Origin: Chitinophagales bacterium
GTDB taxonomy: Bacteria; Bacteroidota; Bacteroidia; Chitinophagales; Chitinophagaceae
Reading direction: 5' to 3'
Length of the DNA: 32,452 nucleotides
NCBI GenBank assembly: GCA_020059395.1
Contig: JAGVCC010000338.1
Coordinates: forward strand, 1-32,452
Positions 25,911-32,452 of the stretch are shown here, piece by piece. A model generated the notes under the pieces. It made no database searches. It was not told where the DNA came from and saw only the letters and a list, made by a program, of their open reading frames with translations. Each line of letters opens with the position of its first letter. The first letter of the stretch is position 1. Position numbers and translations under genes: made by a program.

Positions 25911-25938
25911 TTTATTGTTTACTGTTGAAAACAATAAA
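25911..25938. promoter_or_regulatory. Perfect 10-bp inverted repeat in the divergent photolyase-operon/SDR spacer
   Basis: TTTATTGTTT-ACTGTTGA-AAACAATAAA, immediately before the SDR ATG at 25939. Confidence 0.55.
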
Positions 25939-26655
25939 ATGGAAAGCTTAAAAGGTAAGAATATTTTACTGACGGGTGCCACCGGCGGAATTGGAGCTGC
26001 CACTGTAAAATTATTATCAGCTGGAGGTGCCCAACTTTTTTTAACAGGGCGAAATTTGGACAAATTGAAAGCTGTTGCCACTGCCAATAACATACCAGAA
26101 GAAAGGGTTTTTGTAGCAGACCTTTCTAACCCAGACTCGGTTGAACAACTCCGGCAGCATTTTTTTCAGCTGAACAGCCAAATTGATATTTTAATAAACG
26201 CAGCCGGCGTGGGTATTATTAAGAATATGGATACGCTGAGCGAAACTGATTTTCTGCGTTCACTTAATTATAATTTGTACGCTCCTTTTTTATTATTAAA
26301 GGCGTTTTTACCTGCCATGAAAGAACTAAAAAAAGGGCTCATCATTAATATTCCTGGTGTGTTGGGCAAAGTACCTATGGCAGGTGCTGCGGCATATTGT
26401 GCCAGCAAATACGGTTTGGTGGGCATGCTGCAGAGTGTGAGGGAAGAAGTAAAGCGCACTGAAATACGTATTACTAATTTATTTCTGGGTGGCACCAACT
26501 CTGCTTTTTGGGATACGATTGATTTAAAAATACAGCGGGAAAAAATGGTACAAGCCGAAGAAGCAGCCAAAGCTATTTGGTTTTTATGCCAGCAACCGGC
26601 AAGTGGTGTGGTAAATGAAATGGTTTTACAGCCCTTTAATCATCAGGCAATTTAA
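25939..26655 (+). CDS. SDR family NAD(P)-dependent oxidoreductase
   Basis: GKNILLTGATGGIGAATVKLLSAGG, INAAG, YCASKYGLVGM (YxxxK). The ORF-track start at 25915 is TTG; the ATG at 25939 is preferred. Confidence 0.9.
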   Translation: MESLKGKNILLTGATGGIGAATVKLLSAGGAQLFLTGRNLDKLKAVATANNIPEERVFVADLSNPDSVEQLRQHFFQLNSQIDILINAAGVGIIKNMDTLSETDFLRSLNYNLYAPFLLLKAFLPAMKELKKGLIINIPGVLGKVPMAGAAAYCASKYGLVGMLQSVREEVKRTEIRITNLFLGGTNSAFWDTIDLKIQREKMVQAEEAAKAIWFLCQQPASGVVNEMVLQPFNHQAI

Positions 26656-26713
26656 AATGCACAAAATTGATGATTATAATTATAATATTCACATAAATCT
26701 ATAAAAATAAATT

Positions 26714-26899
26714 ATGTTTAAAAAACTCACCGTTGCCGATTTTCTTTTGATGAGTGCTGCCTTGTTGTCGCTCATTTTCTCAGAAATATTATGGTTTAAA
26801 GGAGAAAGAGAGTCGGCTGTTTTTGTTGGCCTGTGGGTGCCTTCAATTATTGGGTTTGGAATTTATCTAAAACTTATTAATGCAAAAAAATATGACTGA
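26714..26899 (+). CDS. Small two-TM hypothetical membrane protein
   Basis: 61 aa with two hydrophobic stretches: FLLMSAALLSLIFSEILWF and VFVGLWVPSIIGFGIYL. Confidence 0.65.
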   Translation: MFKKLTVADFLLMSAALLSLIFSEILWFKGERESAVFVGLWVPSIIGFGIYLKLINAKKYD

Positions 26900-26987
26900 G
26901 TACATCCCGTATTTTGCAGGCATCATTACATTAATGTTTGGTGCCGGCTGTTACTTTTCGCTGCAGGAAGTTAAGCGTAAAAAATAA
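26892..26987 (+). CDS. 31-aa single-TM micro-ORF overlapping the 61-aa ORF
   Basis: ATG within ...aaaTATGACTGA: MTEYIPYFAGIITLMFGAGCYFSLQEVKRKK*. Overlaps the upstream ORF by 8 bp. Below the ORF track length limit. Confidence 0.5.
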   Translation: MTEYIPYFAGIITLMFGAGCYFSLQEVKRKK

Positions 26988-27183
26988 TCAAGTATTTGCT
27001 TAAAATTTTTCTGCACACTGTTAATTAGCAAGCTAAACAAGCATAGTTGATAATTTTGTGTCGGGCTTAACTTAAACGATAACATTATATTTCCTAACCT
27101 AGTTGTCAGCTTAAGTCATTTTATTAATTTGGCAATTTGCCTGCATTGTTGCAATTTCGAATTGCGAACTGCATTAAAAATTT

Positions 27184-28416
27184 ATGAGCCAGCCACAAAC
27201 TATTTCCTTCGATAATACCGAAGTTGCATTTGCATATAAAAACAAAAAGCAGCTTAAAAAAGCCCATTTTCTTTTTAACAGTATGGGTAAGCCTTGGTTG
27301 GTAAACTTTGGTTTAAAAATTACTCCCGTTGCTATTAAGTGGCATTTCCCTTTTACAAAAACGCTTATACGAAATACTATTTTTCAGCAGTTTGTTGGTG
27401 GCGAAACTTTGGAAGAAACAGCTAAGGTAGCCGACAAATTAGAAGAATATAAAGTGCAGGTAATTTTAGATTATGGAGTGGAAGGCAAGGAAGGTGAAGA
27501 TAATTTTGAACATGCAAGAGATGAATTTAAAAAGGTAATTGCTTACGCTGCCACACAAGCCAATATACCTTTTATGAGCATAAAAGTTACCGGCTTTGCC
27601 CGCTTTGGATTGCTTGAAAAATTAGATGCTGCTATGAACAGCAGCACGGGCACTTTAATGAAGCGTTATCTATACGCAGTAGAAAGTTTGGGTGCTGAAG
27701 AAAAAGAAGAGTGGCACCGGGTGCGCCTGCGTATGTTGCATGTATGCGAAGCAGGAGCTGAAAAAAATATTGGAGTACTTGTTGATGCTGAAGAAACATG
27801 GATACAGGACCCTGTGGATGCACTGACCATTTTAATGATGGATACTTTTAATAAAACAAAAGCGGTTGTTTATAATACTATTCAATTATACCGCCACGAC
27901 AGGTTGCAGTTTTTAAAAGACAGCCACGAAGCTGCCAGGGAACGCAATTTTATTTTAGGTGCCAAACTGGTACGTGGTGCTTATATGGAAAAGGAGAGAG
28001 CAAGGGCTACAGCTATGGAATACCCAAGCCCTATACAGCCAAACAAAGAAAGTAGCGACAGGGATTACAATGCAGCGGTTGAATTTGCTGTTGACAATAT
28101 TGAACGTATTGCAGTTATTGTAGCATCGCACAATGAATACAGCAATCTTTTAACCACGCAACTGCTTGCAAAAAAAGGGTTGTCTTTAAATCATGTACAT
28201 GTGCATTTTTCTCAATTGTATGGCATGAGTGATAATATTACCTTTAACCTTGCAGGGGCAGGATGCCATGTAAGTAAGTACCTGCCTTTTGGGCCTATAA
28301 AAGATGTGGTGCCGTATTTAATGCGCAGGGCACAGGAAAACAGCAGCGTGGCCGGGCAAACAGGGCGTGAGCTTGGACTGATTAAAAAAGAAATGCAGCG
28401 GCGGAGTTTAAAATAG
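27184..28416 (+). CDS. Proline dehydrogenase family protein
   Basis: Proline dehydrogenase-like TIM barrel motifs: VDAEETWIQDPVD, YNTIQLYRHDRLQFLKDS, LGAKLVRGAYMEKERARA, VASHNEYS, QLYGMSDNITFNLAGAG, KYLPFGPIKDVVPYLMRRAQENSS. Confidence 0.93.
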   Translation: MSQPQTISFDNTEVAFAYKNKKQLKKAHFLFNSMGKPWLVNFGLKITPVAIKWHFPFTKTLIRNTIFQQFVGGETLEETAKVADKLEEYKVQVILDYGVEGKEGEDNFEHARDEFKKVIAYAATQANIPFMSIKVTGFARFGLLEKLDAAMNSSTGTLMKRYLYAVESLGAEEKEEWHRVRLRMLHVCEAGAEKNIGVLVDAEETWIQDPVDALTILMMDTFNKTKAVVYNTIQLYRHDRLQFLKDSHEAARERNFILGAKLVRGAYMEKERARATAMEYPSPIQPNKESSDRDYNAAVEFAVDNIERIAVIVASHNEYSNLLTTQLLAKKGLSLNHVHVHFSQLYGMSDNITFNLAGAGCHVSKYLPFGPIKDVVPYLMRRAQENSSVAGQTGRELGLIKKEMQRRSLK

Positions 28417-28449
28417 TTTTAACTTTCACATCAATAAAACAACTTAATT

Positions 28450-28947
28450 ATGGAATCTAATGACTTGATTGAACCAAATAATGAGCCTGCAAAATTACCA
28501 ACAGGTTTAAATGTACTTACAATACTTACGCTTGTATGGTGTGCTTATGAGCTTTATTCTACAGTAAGTAATTTTTTTAAAGGTGAAAAAGCATTGAAGG
28601 AACTTATAGATGCAAGAGAGAAAATGGGACCTGAAGTTCCGGGCTGGGCAAAAAATATGGTAGGTCCGGACATGGAGGCTATGTTGGGAAAAGCGATAGA
28701 AAATAAAGTACCAATGGTGGTGATAGGCCTTGTGGCAGTTTCGCTGTGTATTTATGGTGCACTTGAAATGCGCAAATTAAAAAAACAAGGTTACCTGTTA
28801 TGGTTAGTGGGAGAAATATTGCCAATAATTTCTGCGATAATTTTTATAGGCGGAGTATTTTTTAAAACCTTTGCTGCTTTCTTTCTTATTTTCCCGGCTA
28901 TATTCATCGTTCTTTACACAGTACAGCGAAAGCATTTGAGACATTAA
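28450..28947 (+). CDS. Hypothetical multi-TM membrane protein
   Basis: 165 aa with several hydrophobic segments (e.g. VPMVVIGLVAVSLCIYGAL, EILPIISAIIFIGGVFF); followed by a terminator. Confidence 0.7.
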   Translation: MESNDLIEPNNEPAKLPTGLNVLTILTLVWCAYELYSTVSNFFKGEKALKELIDAREKMGPEVPGWAKNMVGPDMEAMLGKAIENKVPMVVIGLVAVSLCIYGALEMRKLKKQGYLLWLVGEILPIISAIIFIGGVFFKTFAAFFLIFPAIFIVLYTVQRKHLRH

Positions 28948-28950
28948 TTA

Positions 28951-28978
28951 AAAAAAGCCTCAGTGATGAGGCTTTTTT
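28951..28978. terminator. Bidirectional Rho-independent terminator
   Basis: AAAAAAGCCTCA-GTGA-TGAGGCTTTTTT between convergent genes. Confidence 0.9.
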
Positions 28979-28995
28979 ATTAGCGTATTTTTTTA

Positions 28996-29700
28996 TTAAT
29001 CCCTTTTATGCACACTCCCACTGCTACCCGTATTACTTTTTACTTCTCCCCCGCCGGTATACTCCACATCTCCACTGCTGTTGGCATTGGCTTTTAAACT
29101 AACGCTTGCATACACTTCTGCAGTGCCACTGCTGCTGGCACTCACGTCTGTATTTTCACTCATTAAATCAAAGGCTTTTATTTCGCCACTGCTGCTCACT
29201 TTTGCAATGTAATTTTTTGTGCGGCCGCTCAGGCTTATGGAGCCGCTGCTGCTGGCTTCTGTTTCAACTTCTGGTGCATCTACTTCAGCCTCTATATCTG
29301 CACTACTGCTTACATCAAACCTAACTGTTTTGCTGCTTTTAATAACATCCATCACTTTTACATCTGCGGAAGATCTTGCTTCAATACGCTCCAGCTCAGG
29401 CACTGTAACATATATTTTTATGTGTGAGTTGCGCAGGCTTACACCGCTTTCAATACCCAAATGCAGGGTATTACCAGATACGCTGGTTTTTACATACTGT
29501 ATAATGTTATCGTCAGCTTCCACTTCTACAGCTGCCGGCCCTGTTTTAACTTCCACATCAATAGCACTGCCGGCCACAATTGTCGTAAAATTGCCCACAT
29601 TTCTTTTTTGGGTTTCAATGTTTCCGCTGCCCGTTTCGCTGTCGAAAAAGCAGCCAGACAGCATTGCTGCCGCTGTAAGTGTAATAATTGTTTGTTTCAT
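28996..29700 (-). CDS. Head GIN domain/DUF2807 lipoprotein (putative auto-transporter adhesin family)
   Basis: Lipobox MKQTIITLTAAAMLSGCFF; beta-helix-like repeats (SGNTLHLGIESGV..., SSSADIEAEVDAPEVETEASSSGSISLSG, SSGEIKAF, SSGTAEVYA, SSGDVEYTGGGEV). Preferred start 29700. Confidence 0.82.
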   Translation of the reverse strand: MKQTIITLTAAAMLSGCFFDSETGSGNIETQKRNVGNFTTIVAGSAIDVEVKTGPAAVEVEADDNIIQYVKTSVSGNTLHLGIESGVSLRNSHIKIYVTVPELERIEARSSADVKVMDVIKSSKTVRFDVSSSADIEAEVDAPEVETEASSSGSISLSGRTKNYIAKVSSSGEIKAFDLMSENTDVSASSSGTAEVYASVSLKANANSSGDVEYTGGGEVKSNTGSSGSVHKRD

Positions 29701-29782
29701 GGCTAAAATAATTTTCAACAAATATAAATCCTGTTTGTAACGGCTGCAACAATCCATTAACATTATTTACCTTCGCCGCAAT

Positions 29783-31318
29783 ATGACAGAAAAAATTCTT
29801 ATTCTCGATTTTGGCTCTCAGTACACGCAATTAATTGCACGTACCGTAAGAGAGGCAAATGTGTATTGCGAAATTGTGCCTTACAACAAACCTATCAATT
29901 ACGATAGCGGGCTTAAAGGCATTATTCTTGGTGGCTCTCCTTTTTCTGTAAATGAAGAAAAAGCGCTGATTGTTGATATTAAGGCCATGGCAGATAAACT
30001 GCCTGTGCTGGGTATATGTTATGGCGCACAGTTAACTGCCAAACTGTTTGGTGGCAAAGTTGGTAAAAGTGATAAAAGAGAATATGGCAGGGCTCAGTTT
30101 AAAAAAGATAAAGAAGATGTTTTATTGCAAAATGTAAGCGCCCAAAGCCAGGTGTGGATGAGCCACAGCGACACGATTAAAGAATTACCTGATGGTTTTG
30201 AACTTCTGGGCACTACAGAAAGTATTCCCGTGGCTGCTTTTAAGCGCAAAGAAAACGGAGCTTGCCCTTTGTATGGTCTGCAGTTTCATCCGGAAGTGTA
30301 TCATTCTGCCGAAGGCAAAACAATTATCAAAAATTTTTTGGTACACATTTGCGGTTGTAAGCAGGACTGGACACCGGCACACTTTATTACCGACACAGTT
30401 GAGACACTTAAAAAACAAATTGGCAACCGCAAAGTAATTATGGCCCTTAGTGGCGGTGTTGACAGTACCGTTGCTGCCACATTAGTACATAAAGCCATTG
30501 GCGATAACCTTTATGGCATTTTTGTAGATAATGGTGTGTTAAGAAAAGATGAGTTTGAAAGTGTAATGGAGATGTACGGCAAGCTAGGTTTAAATGTAAA
30601 AGGTGTGAATGCAAAAAAACATTTTTACGATGAACTTGCTGGCAAAAGCGACCCCGAAGAAAAACGCAAAATTATAGGAAGGTGTTTCATTGAAATATTT
30701 GATGAGGAAGCCAGCAAAATTGAAGGTGTGGAATTGCTGGGGCAGGGCACTATTTATCCTGATGTGATTGAATCGCTTTCGGTACATGGGCCAAGCGCCA
30801 CTATAAAAAGCCATCATAATGTAGGGGGGTTACCAGATACTATGAAGCTGGAACTGGTAGAACCTTTGCGTTTATTGTTTAAAGATGAAGTGCGCCGTGT
30901 AGGATTAGAGCTGGGCATTCCTGCAGATATGCTGTTCCGCCACCCGTTTCCTGGGCCCGGTTTGGCCATTCGCATTTTAGGAGATATTACAGAAGAAAAG
31001 GTACGATTATTGCAGGATGCAGATGCCATATACATTAACGGGTTGAAAAAGCATAATTTGTATGCAACCGTATGGCAAGCAGGCACCATCTTGCTGCCGG
31101 TAAAGAGTGTGGGTGTTATGGGTGATGAACGTACCTATGAATTTACAGTAGCCTTAAGGGCAGTAACTTCTGTAGATGGTATGACGGCTGATTGGGCACA
31201 TTTACCTTATGACTTTCTTGCCAATATATCCAATGAAATAATTAATAACGTAAAAGGTATAAACCGTGTGGTATACGATATAAGCAGTAAACCGCCGGCC
31301 ACTATTGAATGGGAATAA
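29783..31318 (+). CDS. guaA: GMP synthase (glutamine-hydrolysing)
   Basis: [71 protein letters not shown]-terminal KPPATIEWE. Confidence 0.98.
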   Translation: MTEKILILDFGSQYTQLIARTVREANVYCEIVPYNKPINYDSGLKGIILGGSPFSVNEEKALIVDIKAMADKLPVLGICYGAQLTAKLFGGKVGKSDKREYGRAQFKKDKEDVLLQNVSAQSQVWMSHSDTIKELPDGFELLGTTESIPVAAFKRKENGACPLYGLQFHPEVYHSAEGKTIIKNFLVHICGCKQDWTPAHFITDTVETLKKQIGNRKVIMALSGGVDSTVAATLVHKAIGDNLYGIFVDNGVLRKDEFESVMEMYGKLGLNVKGVNAKKHFYDELAGKSDPEEKRKIIGRCFIEIFDEEASKIEGVELLGQGTIYPDVIESLSVHGPSATIKSHHNVGGLPDTMKLELVEPLRLLFKDEVRRVGLELGIPADMLFRHPFPGPGLAIRILGDITEEKVRLLQDADAIYINGLKKHNLYATVWQAGTILLPVKSVGVMGDERTYEFTVALRAVTSVDGMTADWAHLPYDFLANISNEIINNVKGINRVVYDISSKPPATIEWE

Positions 31319-31335
31319 GAAGCTTAAAATAAAAT

Positions 31336-32452
31336 ATGAAGCAGCAATTATTTATTGGATTAGTTACACTTTTAAGCATTTGTTTTAACACAGCAAATGG
31401 ACAGGCGGATACTGCAAAAAAAATCCCCGTGTACAAAGTGGGTGTATTTGCACCCACGTACCTCGATTCTGTTTTTAGCAGTAATACCTTTCGGTACAAA
31501 GATGGCATGCCTAAATTTATTATGCCCGCAGTAGATTTTGTACAGGGCGCTTTAATTGCCATTGACAGCATGAAACTGTACAATGCCAACGTAAAAGCAT
31601 TTGTGTACGATACCAAATCCTACAAGCAAAATTTAAGCTGGCTTATTAAAAACAATAAACTCGACAGTCTGGATTTATTAATAGGCTCTGTAAGAGATAT
31701 GGATTATAAACTGCTGGCAGACTTTGCCGCAGAAAAAAATATACCTTTTATTTCTGCCACCTATCCTAACGATGGTGGTATAACTGCTAATCCTTTTACG
31801 GTAATTTTAACCTCCACATTAAAAGCTCATTGCGAGGCTATTTACAGCTATTTACTGCAAAACCATGGCACAGATTTAATTTACTTGTGCCGCCAAAAAG
31901 GGGTGCAGGAAGACAAAGTGGCCAACTATTTTAAACAGCTTAACGAGCAGGACGGAAGAACTTTGCTGAACATACAAACCTTAAACAGCGACAGTGTTTT
32001 TACAACTGATGCACTGCAGCCTAAATTAGACAGCAACCGCAAAAACATCATCATCGGCGGCAGTCTTGATGAAAGCTTTGCAAAAAATCTTGCAACGGCC
32101 TGTTACAATTTGTATCCATCTTACCCAATTACTTTAATTGGAATGCCCAACTGGGATGGGTTTGCATCTTTACACAGAAAAAAAGATTTGGAAGATTTTC
32201 CTGTGTATTACACCACCCCCTATTTTAATAATAAGTGGGATGCTTACAGTAAAATGCTTGCAGCAGCCTACAAAAAAAAGTATAAAATAAAACCAGGAGA
32301 TATTGCCTACAAAGGTTTTGAAGCTGTGTACCTTTTTACAAAACTGTACACCCTGCATCCCGACGATTTTATGAGCCACATAAACGATAAGAGTGTAAAA
32401 GTGTTTTGCGACTACAACATTCGCCCTGTAAAGCTTAATAAAGACAGTATTA
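31336..32452 (+). CDS. Secreted periplasmic-binding-protein-like (ABC substrate-binding type 1 fold) protein, truncated by the window end
   Basis: Manual translation from ATG 31336: MKQQLFIGLVTLLSICFNTANGQADTAKKIPVYKVGVFAPTYLDSVFSSNTF...; open to the window edge. Not in the ORF track. Confidence 0.7.
   Translation, partial: MKQQLFIGLVTLLSICFNTANGQADTAKKIPVYKVGVFAPTYLDSVFSSNTFRYKDGMPKFIMPAVDFVQGALIAIDSMKLYNANVKAFVYDTKSYKQNLSWLIKNNKLDSLDLLIGSVRDMDYKLLADFAAEKNIPFISATYPNDGGITANPFTVILTSTLKAHCEAIYSYLLQNHGTDLIYLCRQKGVQEDKVANYFKQLNEQDGRTLLNIQTLNSDSVFTTDALQPKLDSNRKNIIIGGSLDESFAKNLATACYNLYPSYPITLIGMPNWDGFASLHRKKDLEDFPVYYTTPYFNNKWDAYSKMLAAAYKKKYKIKPGDIAYKGFEAVYLFTKLYTLHPDDFMSHINDKSVKVFCDYNIRPVKLNKDSI

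Noticed and set aside
29219-29740. 173-aa + strand ORF
   Set aside because: Antisense to the DUF2807 lipoprotein; Ser/Ala repeats mirror its SSSG codons.
29734-29775. guaA promoter TTTG ... TACCTTCG
   Set aside because: Spacing is 30 nt, not about 19-21, and the -7 element is imperfect; not reported as a feature.

Overview
The window looks like a chromosomal segment from a Bacteroidota bacterium, probably near Chitinophagaceae. The lineage is inferred from T9SS sorting, TAnnTTTG-type promoters, a DUF2807 protein and ribosomal protein sequences. About 2.1-14.7 kb is a minus-strand S10-spc ribosomal protein cluster running rpsJ to secY, then map. The str genes (rpsL-rpsG-fusA) and alpha genes (infA-rpmJ-rpsM-rpsK-rpsD-rpoA-rplQ) are not beside it. 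Several intergenic gaps hold GC-rich hairpins, one of them terminator-like between rplO and secY. Upstream of rpsJ is a 1910-aa secreted T9SS protein with four proprotein-convertase P-like domains in an A-B-B-A order. The most interesting part is 22.8-26.7 kb. It holds a tightly packed four-gene minus-strand operon: a COG3046/FeS-BCP-type photolyase relative that appears to have lost its Fe-S ligands, a DUF2256 zinc-ribbon microprotein missing from the ORF track (GTG start), a TIGR03643/DUF2805 protein, and a photolyase FAD-domain protein with a possibly permuted antenna domain. A short-chain dehydrogenase is transcribed divergently across a 51-bp gap that contains a perfect 10-bp inverted repeat. 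Other genes are an HI0933-family flavoprotein, a YiiX-like hydrolase, plsC-like and thioesterase genes, proline dehydrogenase, a DUF2807 lipoprotein, guaA, and two edge-truncated genes absent from the ORF track (an LptF/LptG permease start and a periplasmic-binding-like protein). No tRNA, rRNA, CRISPR or mobile element was recognised.
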